Assembly: GCF_000264905.1 (NCBI RefSeq)
Contig: NW_006763148.1
Location: 62,001 to 126,000, forward strand
Length of the DNA: 64,000 bases
DNA from: Stereum hirsutum FP-91666 SS1
Lineage: Eukaryota > Basidiomycota > Agaricomycetes > Russulales > Stereaceae
Reading direction: 5' to 3'
Shown here: positions 11,540-22,944 of the stretch, in pieces
Position numbering within the stretch: position 1 is the stretch's first letter
Layout of the letters: each line of letters opens with the position of its first letter
The notes under the pieces: generated by a model
Databases searched by the model: none
The model's input: only the letters and a program-made list of their open reading frames with translations
Told to the model about the DNA's origin: nothing
Translations under genes and position numbers: made by a program

Positions 11540-14223
11540 TCAGAATCTACGCCTCGACGAAGTTCTAAAGGCAGAAGAACGTAGCCCGATATCGTAAACA
11601 GTCTCCGTCTTCACAGTGGTAGAACACCTGAGTTGCGTATCTTCCATGCGTTGTTCGTTGACCTGGTAAAGACTAGAGGGCGCAGGCGACGAGAGAATAT
11701 CTTCTTTTTGCTCAGCCTTCACAATATTGCGGTCGATATCGTCCTCTTCATCTCCCTGAAAACAATATGAAAACGCAAGATGTCAAGGGCCACCGCCACA
11801 TGTAGCCCCAGTGCACCACAGAGTCAGATTAGAGACTCACGTCGTCATCGAGTGTCATCCTGTCCAACAAGCCATCGGCAGCCGTCCTAGCACGATTCAA
11901 AATTACTTTCGACCAGGGAACAGTACCACTGTCAGTGTTGGCGCCGGTGAAGCAATGCGGACGCTTGCGAGCTGGTAGCGTAGTCGATTGCATAGCCCGA
12001 GGCTCGATCTATGGAAAGGAAGATGCGAGTTGCAGCCTACACTGTTATATATATAGGTGATATGAAAACATACACGATCAATGAGACTGAACGGCGGAGC
12101 CGGCGAGACATATTCATCCATGAAAGCAGACGAATGTGCTCTTTTACCTATCCTGGATAACGACGTCGACGCCTATCGGTTGAAGAAGGAGTAAACAGGG
12201 AAACGTACGCTTCCTAAGATGGAAATACCACTTACGTTGAGCTCGTGCGTGTTAATTATACCCGAAGTAGAGCCTCGGAGACTCGGAGACCTAAGATTGC
12301 TGGTGTGAAGGGGCTGCTCATTGGCAGGAGTCGACGATTTTGATACAGGCGAAGTGTTCGATGCGAATGCCGATGTCGAGAGAGATTCAGAGGCGTTCGT
12401 AAGAGTAGCGAATGCGGAGGGTTTGTTGGAATGAATGATGGCGGAAGGTTTCTGTCATAACGTAGGAATCTGGGGAGTCAACGCTCCTCATCATTGCGAG
12501 ACCGAGAGGACGTACAGATTGGGATTTAGTCTGGTGCAGAGTTTGCGCGACATGCTTGGAACGGGCGGTATTGTTTAAATGGGCATTCGAGGACAATGAA
12601 GTAGCTTGTCCGTTAGGTGAGGGTTTTGACGTGGGTTTGTTGTTCTCATTGGCCGCGTTCTGCCAGTTCCCGCACATTTCGGATACATGCTGACCAATAG
12701 AGAAGGAACTGGTCGGTGAGGTTGAAGAGGGAAACGCTGACGCAGGGTGCACATTCGAGTGGGGAATAAAAGAGGGCAGAGAGCTGTCTGATGCAAGAAA
12801 GAGGTTCTGTCGGAGCAAAGTCAGCCTGTGTACCCTACCTTCCAGAATAATGACCACAACTTACCGATTGCGAAGGACTAGACTTGACATGAGGTTTGAT
12901 TTCCTGTCCGAACATGCCCGTCAAGAAGAAGACCGCCGGAACCCGTCGTGGAGCACCTGTGTATTGCGTCTGAACGATGGCCACCTCTATAGGCAGGACA
13001 GAAGACGGCACGCATAGCGCGGCTGAGGATGCTATGGAGGAGCTCGAAGATTGAGATAGCACGCTCAGGGCGAAGGAGGAGGATGAATCAGACGAAGGAG
13101 TCATGGTCTCCTGATACGTTCATGATCGTATTAACCTCGAGGACATTTTAACGGCATATAGCAAAGACGCGAACCTCGTTCTCTGGCTCTACCTCGGGAC
13201 GGTTTGGTCCTCCGGATAGGCAAACTTCAACGAGCGGAAGAAGTGAGCTCAACAAAAAGTGCTTGGAAAGCAAATAGGATCTTACCCGTGGGCATCTCCA
13301 CTTCCGCTTCCGCCGTAGATGTCGCTGGACATGGTAGGGCGGATCTAGAGAAGGAGGAACTGGACACGATGAAGGGCGAAGAAGATGCCATAATCATTGC
13401 GCGGGGAGCCGTAGGTATGTTCTATACTGTGATCAGCGCACCCGCTGCACGTCGGAATGACATTTGACTAATATGGCGTACCTTGACAGCCCGAGTCTCA
13501 AAGCGAATTCCAAAACCAGCCTGCGCATCGGCTTTTCCTGTCTTGAAGCTGTCTGAAGTTGTTAGTTACCTGTTGAAAAGATCGGATTGGTGTCCACTCA
13601 CCCGCTTTCCTGAAACTGCGTGAGCACGTTCTCCGCTCCGAGGGTCTTGACTTTCTCTCTACAAACAAACACCAGCAAGAAGCGGAATCTCAAAGTCAAG
13701 AACAAACCGTCGAGATAAAAGATGTACGAAGAACGTACCGTAGTTCTTCAAGTTCTACATCTTTAGATTGGATGACTGTGATCCCTTCGACCCTTTCCGC
13801 ATGTACCTTCGTCAACTCCACGTCCTTTCTCTTGCATTCGTCCTGAGCCTCGAGTTGTGCAACTGCTAGAGCATCCTTCTCCGCTTCCAGTCTCCGTACC
13901 TTCTCATCCGATTCTATCCTCATCCTGTCGACATTTGCAACATACCGACACCTCAAACTCTCCAGCGCGCACTGTAACGCCTCTACCTTTCCTTCCCCCT
14001 CCCTCTTTACCAACACCATCTTCGTATCGTGCTCGAGATGAAGCATTCGGATTTCAGCATCGTGCTGACGAGAAAGCTGCTCGATCCGAGACTCGCACTC
14101 GCTCGAAACCAGTTTGAGGCGTAGTGCAGATTCACGGGCGGTTCGATCTAGTTGTGAGCGGAGGAAGGCGATTTCTGCAGGGCCAGAAGCAGACTCGCCA
14201 AGGTCGTTCGAGTGAAAAGGCAT
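11540..14223 (-). CDS. coiled-coil and Ser/Thr-rich protein, unknown function (about 11 exons)
   Basis: Start ATG at 14223 (MPFHSNDLGESASG). Exon 1 (to about 13738) is a long amphipathic coiled coil, from residue 15 to 160: FLRSQLDRTARESALRLKL, then ECESRIEQLSRQHDAEIR, then KVRRLEAEKDALAVAQLE. Successive exons joined in phase add REKVKTLGAENVLTQFQ, FKTGKADAQAGFGIRFETR, a Ser-rich block, KPSAIIHSNKPSAFATLTN, a short basic exon (MNMSRRLRRSVS), then RMTLDDD, GDEEDDIDRNIVKAEQKED and the C-terminus ending SSRRRF. The total is about 660 residues. The Ser/Thr/Pro-rich middle is probably disordered. No catalytic domain is visible; a scaffold or cytoskeletal role would be a guess. One 34-nt exon (VCLSGGPNRPE) and the short exon near 12.1 kb are the least certain parts of the model. 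Confidence 0.65.
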
Positions 14224-14704
14224 TCTGGAGTCGTAATCGTGGGCGGGTACAAGGGTAGAAATATATCGTAGATGAGAGACTAGTATAGCAGTGGAGAGGT
14301 GGGACGTTGGTGGGATGGACGAGAGTGAAATCCGCCGGAGTCGCACTTGATCATGTTCGATTTGGGCTGCAATCCGGGGCGTCGGGTTTTGCCGTGTCGA
14401 CCTTCATGTGGCCCACTTTCTGCACGCTGCGAATAAAATGGCCGATGGAAAGTCATGGTCAGGACCGCCATCCCAAATGGATGCAGAGAATTGGAATTAT
14501 CAAGAACTGATATATTTGCATAAAACAATTGACGCAGTCTCCTTGTCCTGGTATTGTAGATCTCGGAGACGCATTGCGGAGTCGCGAGAGAGTCCCAAAG
14601 CCTATCCACGATGGGAGAGCCGCAACAATTTGCATCATGGTAACTAAACATTGGATATGGAATGGGTTAAGTCAATGACCTGAAACTGAGAAGTACAGTG
14701 GCCC

Positions 14705-15329
14705 TCAGACAACATTGAGCGTGATACTCGTTACATCGACATTGGGGGAGGACTCTCCGACCTATACATCACGACGCACATACTCAAGTCAGCAACGAGG
14801 ACGAGACATAATGGGACAATGTGGTAGTCTGCCGGCTTACCCCAATCAGGAGAACATGCGCAAGACTCAAGACGACCTTATCGCCCTTGAATCCCACAGG
14901 AACCGGCACAGTGAAACTCTCGCTCTCTGTCGAATTCTCAGGAATGTTGAGTTGCGGGTGGTACGGAGCGCCATAGATGACTTGTCCGAAGGAACTGGCG
15001 GCATCTGGACAGCTGTTTGTCGCTGCGGAGCATGGCGACATGCCGAAGATTACCGCGACGTCCTTGCTGCCTTGTATGGAGTCCTGAAATGAATACCATT
15101 GGACTAAATTTGGTATGAAAGAGTGAAAGTGATATCGCCGTAGGGTATGCTCATTCATTGTTCCCTTCCAGGAGCTTTAAAATCAACGTACAGGCTTCAG
15201 GACGTCGACAGTGATCGACTGGCCTGCGGTGACTGTGCTCCCGTCGCTGGGAGAGCCTATCAACACACTCTGAGCGAACGCAGAAGCAAGAAAGCCGAGA
15301 ACGATAATCGTTGTAGCAAGGAACCGCAT
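14705..15329 (-). CDS. small secreted protein of a basidiomycete-typical family
   Basis: Three exons, 15329-15192, 15083-14841 and 14761-14705, all phase 0, 145 residues. It starts with a clear signal peptide (MRFLATTIIVLGFLASAFAQ, cleavage predicted after AFA). The mature part begins SVLIGSPSDGSTVTAGQSIT, continues with QGSKDVAVIFGMSPC and FGQVIYGAPYHPQL, a FTVPVPVGF strand, LSLAHVLLIG, and ends TSITLNVV. I know this arrangement from many uncharacterised secreted proteins of Agaricomycetes, which probably fold as a beta-sandwich and act outside the cell or at the wall; no activity is established to my knowledge. Two Cys (SPCSAATNSC) may form a disulfide. Length is close to the usual 140-165 residues. 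Introns start GTACGT and GTAAGC. Confidence 0.85.
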
Positions 15330-15950
15330 GTTATGGACGAAGTCGGAGTAAAATGGTCGATTGAGAGTGAAGTTTCGAAGTTTGAGGCCAGAGGACCCAA
15401 GTATTGTGAGACAGATGAGTACCTGAGAGGCCGCAAGATAATATTCACATACAGAGCTCCAAATGAAGCGCTCCTGTTGCCTTGAAATGCAGAAGTGAGC
15501 GACGCCTCCATCAGAGCTCAAGGGCTTTTGTGACCGCGTTAGTGGTGCTGTGGCAGGGCATTCCGCCTGTGATGAACTCAATGACCCACTCAAACTGTGT
15601 GCGAGGTCAGAGCCAGGCCGTTCCCGTCCCTAGTATGCCAGCATCGTTCAGGCCCGCGCACTGTTACCATCCTATGGGGTAACTTGAATAACCGTCACAA
15701 AAGATAAAAATGCCGGCTGACCTATGAGCAGGGTTCATCGCCACCGAGCCTCGAGACCGAATAATGATGTGTCGATAGAATGATGGACGCAGTGTCTGCA
15801 AAATATGCTCATAGACATACGGTCCGATGGCCTTGAAGCCCGAAATAAAGAAACAAGCACTACACCAGAGGGTGTAATTCTACCGGCGAAAGCTGAATGC
15901 GTTCGGGATAAGTCACTTTGCCACTGTGTCGTGAGCACGGTCCAATATAC

Positions 15951-16790
15951 CTACGCCACCTTCGTCTGATCGGTAACGCCACCTCCACCAAGCATCACCG
16001 CACCCCACTCATTAAAAAGCTCTTCCAACATCCCGTCCACCTCTTCTTCGCTCACAAGCTCAGTGTCTTGCTTTTCTCCCCTGATATGAATAACTCCTCC
16101 CTAAACTTCCTGGGATTTCACACATCGGACCACGAATTCCGCTGCGATCGAGCCGACCACCTCCCTTTTTGCGCCTGATGCGAGTGCATCGGAAGGGGAT
16201 GAGGAAGGTAACCGGGAAGTAGTGGTGGCAGAGGCGTTGGGAGTGGGGTTGAGTAAGGAGCCTAGAAGGACGAACGCAGCTGCGGTACGCCGTGCGTGTG
16301 CGGGAAATATGTAGAGCGCATGGATTATGTGTGGCAGACGATGAGGTCCTGGCATGTTTTGCTGAGGTCGATGTCGATTCCCTACATGATATCACACGAT
16401 CACCGTCAGACCAAACGATATGACAATGCCAGATTATTCGAATAAACATTGAAATATTGGGCCTCGAAAATGTCGTCCAAGCGAGGAGAAAGAAAGAAGA
16501 TATTGGACGTACGTGTCTCGCATCATGTTTATCGCCCCGCGGCATTGCCAAACTCTTGATCAACGAGTGAGATACGAGCGCAGACGTGCGGCTCGAGATC
16601 GATGTGGAAGCATCTACACCAACCACTGCGTAAGCAAAAAGATGAATATTTGAGAGATATGCACGAGACGTACCCGTCACGCCACCCCCTCCAGCATGCC
16701 CTCCTACACCTCGAACGCTAAGACCCCATCCACTACGAGCCCACTCGCGTTCATCACATCAAGGGCAAACCCACCACCATCGCCTTTCGT
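15951..16790 (-). CDS. unrecognised multi-exon gene, 3' part resolved
   Basis: The last exon, 16100-15951, is well supported: GGVIHIRGEKQDTELVSE, then EVDGMLEELFNEWGAVML, GGGGVTDQTKVA, stop. It joins in phase 0 to SDALASGAKRE through a 60-nt intron. Further upstream, plausible exons read VVGVDASTSISSRTSAL and SLIKSLAMPRGDKHDARH (acceptor near 16640, donor GTACGT near 16512), GIDIDLSKTCQDLIV, and a Gly-rich piece GMAGAGTKGDGGGFAL near 16790. The junctions between these middle exons do not all agree in phase, so the full protein cannot be written. I recognise no family. The 131-bp foldback element lies immediately upstream at 16811-16941 and may have disturbed the 5' part. Confidence 0.4.
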
Positions 16791-16810
16791 CCCCGCACCT
16801 GCCATCCCAT

Positions 16811-16941
16811 TAGGGGAATCCACGATGACCGTTTAGGCCTGCGTTTGAGCAGGTTTAAGCCCTCGTTTAAGACCGCAGCGCGGCTTTCGAGCTTAAACGC
16901 ACGCTTAAACGTCGGTTTAAACGCTATCGTGGACTCCCCTA
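16811..16941. mobile_element. 131-bp foldback element with TA ends (MITE-like)
   Basis: The left end TAGGGGAATCCACGAT and the right end ATCGTGGACTCCCCTA are inverted with one mismatch over 16 bases. The arms continue as diverged copies of an 8-mer (CGTTTAA plus flanking G or C) in opposite orientation on the two halves, so almost the whole element can fold on itself. The outermost bases are TA on both sides, consistent with insertion at a TA target as for Tc1/mariner-type elements. It has no coding capacity. Confidence 0.75.
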
Positions 16942-17426
16942 TTGTCCGCATCCAAACCTCTCGTCATGAGCTCCGACCCCACCGCCATCTACTTCAAGAT
17001 CAAAAAACACCTCACGAGGAAAAGTACCGCGCCCAGATCTCGTTTCTGGGCCCGTTCATGCCTCCTATGACTGTCCGATTGTAGGCGAAATTTTGTTTAC
17101 TACGGCTGAGGTAGGAGTTGTTGAGGGCGGATATGGATGGGAAGTGAAAGTTCATGTGGCGGTGGCGGAGATAAAAGGGAGCGTTTATCTTGATGCTGCA
17201 ATTTCGAATGAGGTTTTGAGTGCGAGTTCGAGTGAGATGCGGACGAAGAAGGAGATTATGCATGCGATTTGATGAGTTTAATGGCGCGAGGTTGACTGAT
17301 TCCTGTGCGAGGTCTGCGATGATTGCCGGGTAGCATGTCTGCGCCATGTCACGTCACGCTAACATAAACCAGAGAAAATTGTTAGCTCAGCCTCATGACC
17401 ATTGACGCAAGAATCTAGGAAAAAGA

Positions 17427-17448
17427 AACGAACGAACGAACGAACGAG
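17427..17448. repeat. tetranucleotide microsatellite (ACGA)n
   Basis: Five tandem ACGA units in an otherwise gene-free spacer. Confidence 0.9.
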
Positions 17449-17517
17449 ACAACGCACCTGCACATACTGACATAATCGGCTCACGCCCACACCGTCTTCC
17501 TCACCGTTGGACACTAC

Positions 17518-18112
17518 TTACACTGGGTATCCACTTCCCTCGTCCTTTCCGAAAGCTGGAAAGTCTGGCTTTGGCCCAACTTGATCGACTGGGTGTCTTT
17601 CTCCTTCACTTTCGGATCCGTTTCGTGCGAGTCTAAGGGCGCGGAACAAAATGAGGGAGCGATGAAATCGGGAGGAATCTGCAACGGCGACGTGGACCAA
17701 TTGAAGAAAGCAATCTTCCGACTCACCTCTCGCACTCTCCAACACCACCAAAGGATCCACGTCCTCTGTCCCAGAACTGGGAGCGAGCTGCTTCACCCTC
17801 TTCGCCTTGAACACTAACCTCGTCTGCGCGTCCTGTAGCACCATCCTCACCAACCCGCTCATCCCAAACTCTCCCAATTGCTTCTCATTCTCTCCCTTAT
17901 CTCCATTCTTACACTTCTGGTTACCTTTACCACCCTCAGGACGATCTAGCGCAATCTTGAGCGAGCCGCCATCCGAACGAGACTCCGAGTCCGTGGGAAG
18001 TGCGGAGGAAGAGTCGGCGGCAGCGACACCGCGAGCGCCAGCAAGACGGTACAGACCTCACAGAGAGCTTTAGGACTCTGTCCGCGTAGGATACGAGGGC
18101 GGCTGTCGTCAT
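17518..18112 (-). CDS. unrecognised small gene, Ser/Lys-rich
   Basis: ATG at 18112 gives MTTAALVSYADRVLKLS. A 79-nt intron (GTGAGG to CTCGGAG) then joins in phase 0 to SRSDGGSLKIALDRPEGGKG, a Lys/Asn/Glu-rich linker, and a helical block LGEFGMSGLVRMVLQDAQTR, LVFKAKRVKQL, DVDPLVVLESAR. A further 48-nt in-frame intron (GTGAGT to TTGCAG) leads to a C-terminal exon whose frame is ambiguous; either DSSRFHRSL or a shifted frame PPDFIAPSFCS looks codable. It ends near 17518 or continues into an exon near 17.3 kb. It may be a short adaptor with a helical N-terminus. No family recognised. Confidence 0.4.
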
Positions 18113-18659
18113 AGAGTCAGTCGCAGAGGGATTCGGAGTAGGCGCTGTGAGTGTTTCGTTCACTGGTTGTGGGCATGCGTGCGTGTGTGCGTTGTATTTG
18201 GTGGGAAGGCAGTGGACAGTCGGTACGTTCGGTATGTTGGTCAATCAGTTAGTTGGTTTCGCCAGCGCAGGCGTTGGTGAGTTGGTTAGTGATTTTGGCG
18301 CATTAGTCGATTGAGTCCGCAGGGCGCATGGTCGATTGGGCGTACGAAGTCGGTAGGAGCGTTCGTAGGATTCGGGAGTAGGTTGGGGCCGGTATAGCGA
18401 AGTTGCGTCGAGATTGTTTGTTGAGAAGGGAGAAGAGTGGGAGGGAGAAGCAGAAAGGCGAGGGAGGCATAGCGATTAGTGATCGAAGCAGGAAATGGAA
18501 AATAACGATCGAAAGGCTAGATAGAAAGATGGGAGACAATGAGATCAATCAGTCAAAGAAAAAGATATGAGGGTGTAAAGAAAAGCGAGAAGGCAAGGCA
18601 GAAACTGGAGGGTAGTGTGGTGTAAAGTAGTACGACACGGGTACGATAGATGTGATATG

Positions 18660-19764
18660 TCAAGAGGGCATACTTTCTCCGAGGATCGCCGTGTCGTGTA
18701 CTGCGTGAGTGCACGCAAAGATCCAACGAAGAGCATTTTGATGAGCATTATAGCGCCGATTATACATCATTGGGACCGGAGGAGGCATTGCGAGAGTTCT
18801 GCTCCGTAGAGGTGGCGCTATGTTCAGACAAAAGTTATCAGCAAGGACGAACTGAGGGAGAGCGAGGAGGAGGGAGATGGACGTACGTGAGCCTTGCAAA
18901 GTCCATGCATACATTGACGCGCGTTCGACCATGTACAGGAAATTGGTCTGGTGGACGAGCGATTCGTCCGGATGGTTCAGCATCCTCGTCGCGTGATCCA
19001 ACTCCTGCAAATAATCCGATATTTGGCCGGTCGCATCATGTAGCTCTACCAATCTACCCTACGCCAATCGGCCAAAGGCGCCAAGTTCAACGCTGTCCGT
19101 CAACACACATACACACAAGTGAGCCCAGAGGTAGAACTCACCTTCTCTTCGAACAATCTCTGATCCACCCTCCCTCATCCACACTTCTCCGACTTTCCAA
19201 CGTCCATTCAAGCTCCCCGTCGACTTCTTCTATTCTCACCAACGACGTCTCACAAACATCTAACCTATCCTCCACCCCCTTCGGGTGTCCCCCGAAATGC
19301 GACTATCCTCTCGATGAGCGTGAGCCAGTCGTTAAAATTTTGCGGGTGTCGTATCAGCGCGGTGGGGTGCAGGTGGGAGTATAATTGTGAGTGTGAGGTG
19401 GAGAGTGTGGATGAGAGACCGGAGAGGAGATGGAAGTAGTGGAAGAATTCCCAGTATTGACGATCCGGAGTGGATGGGCGTTGATGTTCGTGAGCTGGGA
19501 TTGTCTCCCGTAAACTATTCACCGATGTGTTGTCTTAGCTATCAAGAGGACGGAGAAGGTGCCTAGGTGCGGCGAGGGACGGACGAACTATAGATGTGAC
19601 GAACGATTCTTGAGCGGTGTATTGACGGTTGCTACTCTTGTACTCCCCACGTTGAATTGCATGCCCAGTCTTCGAGTGAGACGCTCAGCTTGTTGCTCGA
19701 TAGCCGTGGGGTGTCGAGAGAAAGGGCGTGCAGGGTGGATGGACGCATCGTCGTCATTCGCCAT
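18660..19764 (-). CDS. unrecognised coiled-coil protein (about six exons)
   Basis: ATG at 19764 reads MANDDDASIHPARPFSRHP, then EQQAERLTRRLGMQFNVG. Exons joined in phase add YGRQSQLTNINAHPLRI and a Ser/Thr-rich stretch, then GGHPKGVEDRLDVCETSLVR with IEEVDGELEWTLESRRS, then LVELHDATGQISDYLQEL with DHATRMLNHPDESLVHQTN and FLYMVERASMYAW. The last exon is Pro-rich and ends HDTAILGESMPS. About 235 residues, mostly helical, probably cytoplasmic; no signal peptide or membrane span. Introns are 45-125 nt; two donors (GTCTCT, GTACAA) are weak. The antisense plus-strand frame 18770-19384 is an artefact of this gene. I do not recognise the family. Confidence 0.5.
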
Positions 19765-19982
19765 TGTGGTATATCCGACCAGTCTCTATCTAGCACAATG
19801 GAATTGATTGTCCAGAGAGAGTAGATGGGTACAAAAGCTGAGAACGAACGGTGTTGAGGATGAAGCTTGAAGCTGTATGAAGAAGTCTATTACGAACGCT
19901 CGGGTGAGAGTTGAGCTGTGGCAATCAACGATGAACGTTGAACGTTGAACTCCCACCAACGACTACCGTGGCATGACGACAA

Positions 19983-20575
19983 GTGACTAACTCCAGAAAT
20001 GTTTCGTTAAGCGCACATAGTCTGGCTCGTTTGATTTTTGAACCCCAGCGGGTGACATGTCTCGTATCTTACGCCTATCCGTATATTCGGGTAGGTTCAC
20101 GACAATCACGAAAAAAATACTTTCATCCTCGCGTTTCTGGCTCGGTTGATGATCAGGCTACAACAAGCAGGTACGAGCATGCCCATTATGAATTACGACT
20201 TCTATCCAGCCTCAGAAGTTTTCGCACTCCTGCTGTAGTGGCTTCTGTGCTGTGCGTGTCGGCCATGCACAACAGGCGAGGATTATTTTCTGGATGCCCC
20301 GATCATCGAAGGTAACGCGAGTGTTTTGGGACGTATGCCTGAAAAGATCTTGTGGCGAGTGCTGAGAAGATCTTCCTAGCTTTTGCATGCTCGTTGGGTC
20401 GCTTCGTCCCTCATCGCTTCGTCCCTCATCGCTTCTTCGGATGTATAATCATCTGGGCCTCTTCATCTGAGTCCGTTTTGCTCCTCTTTTTTACCCTCTT
20501 CTTTCAACTATCTAGTTGCGAACGACCTCACTGCAATCCCGAATAGATACACAGGATATCCCCACAAGTTTAGTG
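19983..20575 (+). pseudogene. possible decayed upstream module of the membrane-protein gene at 20644
   Basis: At 20352-20380 the bases GTGGCGAGTGCTGAGAA repeat GTGGCGAGCGCTGAGAA at 22155 of the downstream gene, and the following frame (SSSESVLLLFFTLFFQL) resembles its segment STELSLSIALIVQQAAIF. A stop interrupts the plus frame, and a 15-bp tandem duplication (GCTTCGTCCCTCATC twice, 20401-20430) lies inside. It is probably a broken tandem copy, or a cryptic 5' part of the same gene. Confidence 0.35.
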
Positions 20576-20643
20576 GCCGCGCTCTACTTTTCGGCACTAC
20601 GAGCACCTAACGGAGTGTAATTCTAGATCTGAATACCCGGAGT

Positions 20644-22944
20644 ATGAAGATGTGGAACGACAACGTTTCAGAATGGTGCCAAACTCTGGGTACGCTCGTC
20701 GTGGATCATGGTATATCTCTCATTATCTCGGTCTTTGATCGTGAGAATAACAAACAAACATATATGCTCATTTGAACTTCATTTTTAGTTCATCTCTACC
20801 TGGACGAGGCAAAAATATGCGGTAAGTAGACTCTGTGCTTGTCTGCCGTTCTGTGATTAGAATCGTAATTACAGTCACCAAGCACCCTTATGTCGTGGGG
20901 TTACTCGTACCTGTCCTCGCGCTGCAACCATTCCACTACCCCCGTCTCGTCTCTTTCCTCAACCGCGTCTTCGAGATATATGTATCTATCCTGCTTGCTA
21001 TCCTGCTTCTGTACATTGTGGTATCTTTCCCTGGGTTCATGGTAATTGCAGTAGACCATGGTAAGCAAAGAATTGCAGGTTCTTCGAGTCTGTTACTCGA
21101 CCTGGATTGGAACCAACTGAACGCCACCTTTCGACGTCCCGTGTAGCTCGCTCATACTTATATGTGGCGAAGATGTTCGGTGAGTCAAGTCAGCGCATAC
21201 CTATCTATGGACTACTAACGCTGTATCTGCAGTTATGGAACATCCCTACGGCACGGGGGTCATCTTACCCGCCGTCCTGTTACAGCCATTTCACTTCCCA
21301 GGTCTTGTTGCCTCACTGGATCGCATGCTTAACATCTATCTCTTCACCCTTGTCGTTACCTCGCTTCTCTACGTTGGATTCTTTCTTCCTCGCTTGGTGA
21401 TGATGATCGGTGCCATCGCTTGTACCTTTGCATTCCTCAATGCACCGGGCTATTATGTTTCTCGTACGTATTGTCAGATTTATCAACTATTCGACTCGCT
21501 GAGTCCTAGCCATTCTCTACGTCACTGTTGACCGGGGTTTTCATCTAGGACTGTTTCTGTTTTATTATTTATTCGCGCGCAGAGACGTCGGTCCTCAGCC
21601 CTGGTACGAAGCAAGGTATTATCCATCAACGCCGAGAGCATTTGAATATCGTATGTAAGGAGCCTGCTCATCACGATCGATACTATATCAAATGCATGGC
21701 GGCTGTCGAGCCTTCGAGAGTTTTAATACAAGTGATGGCATTTCGCGTTGGAATATATATCGTACACATCCCCATTGTGGCAATAATTAGGATGTCAGAG
21801 ATTATAGTAATCGCCTCGAAGTAAGTATACTAGGGATAAAATTATGATAACCAATTCATTGAGTGTCTTTCTTGCCGCTTCCGTTCGGAGAACAAAGAGA
21901 AGTCGCCAAAGAAGAGCTGAGAAATAAATCGGACAAACCACGCCTGAACTTCACGGTGAGATCTGTGGAATCCAGAATTGAGGCCCTGACGTCTATGTAC
22001 CATCAGCTCCAATTTGTGTTCTCGAGTATGCTATATCAGTTTGGTCAGCCATGCGAGTTCGATGAGGTTTCGGTGCGGTGTGCGAGCTCTGGTCAAAGAA
22101 GCGATCGATACTATGCACCACGGACATGATGCGCAGTCGTTGCAAAGAGTTCTTGTGGCGAGCGCTGAGAAATTACTTCGAGTACCTGGCAGCCTTGGGT
22201 GCACCATCTCCAACCTCCTATGCTGGATGCATCGATTCCACCGAGCTCTCCTTATCCATCGCACTCATCGTCCAGCAAGCAGCTATTTTCGACGTCTACA
22301 GTTGAATACGGAAATACTTTGATATTGTAAACTCGTAGGTGTACGTCGCATATATCACCGTGACTCCCTTTATACGTCGCAAAGAGATGCCGCGGGCTGG
22401 ACTTGTGAGTCCAGTACTCATTGACAAAGGTACGTGTCTTGGTCAGTCTCAAGGGGTCCAGTACTGAATGTAGCTCCTACAGTGATATTCGTTGCGCTTG
22501 ATGAGGTGAAGCAACATGGTAAGGTTATACTGCGAACCTTTATGCTATGAGCTGAATTATGGTACAGCGTCTGAGCATCCCTGGCGCTGGGGACTCTACG
22601 CGTTCGCCATGTTGTTTTTATTTCTTCGAGTCCCGCACCTGTTCAACTTCGTGGATCGCACTTTCGAAATACTTCGCTTCACCGTTTATATTACCATCAT
22701 AGTCGACATAGTTTTCTACTGCACTGGCTGGGCCGTTATTCTTAGCGTCGTTTATTCTGCCTTCGTCATATTCATTCAGAAAAGAACAGTCAGTGACGGT
22801 ATGTGATCAATCATAGTTTTCGACTTTGTATCTACTGCTCCCTTGATGGCGGACCCTCGTCACTGACTCGAGTTTCTTTTCTTTTATGAAGAAGTCGCCA
22901 GGATCCGCGATCTTTGGCATTCATGGGGAGATGGTGACGGGTGA
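20644..22944 (+). CDS. modular multi-pass membrane protein with three homologous two-span modules (unknown family)
   Basis: Exons that join in phase: 20644-20710, 20789-20821, 20875-21060, 21147-21179, 21233-21463, 21549-21650, then further exons to the TGA at 22942-22944. Three modules share one plan. A short exon (YLDEAKIC; SYLYVAKMF; VALDEVKQH) is followed by a longer exon beginning with a His-Pro pair (TKHPYVVG; MEHPYGTG; SEHPWRWG). This leads to a hydrophobic segment, then PFHYPRLVSFLNR, PFHFPGLVASLDR or RVPHLFNFVDR, then a second hydrophobic segment. All introns flanking the short exons are phase 1. Between modules 2 and 3 are LFLFYYLFARRDVGPQPWYE, LIQVMAFRVGIYIVHI and an Ala/Ser-rich hydrophobic stretch. 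The C-terminus is RIRDLWHSWGDGDG. It probably has six or more membrane spans; transported substrate or role unknown. No family I can name. Exons between 21.7 and 22.4 kb are less certain. Confidence 0.65.

Noticed and set aside
13204..13467. Plus-strand frame with Ala/Glu-rich translation
   Set aside because: Antisense to exons and introns of the 11540-14223 gene.
18770..19384. Plus-strand frame of 204 codons
   Set aside because: Antisense to the spliced minus-strand gene 18660-19764, whose junctions agree in phase.
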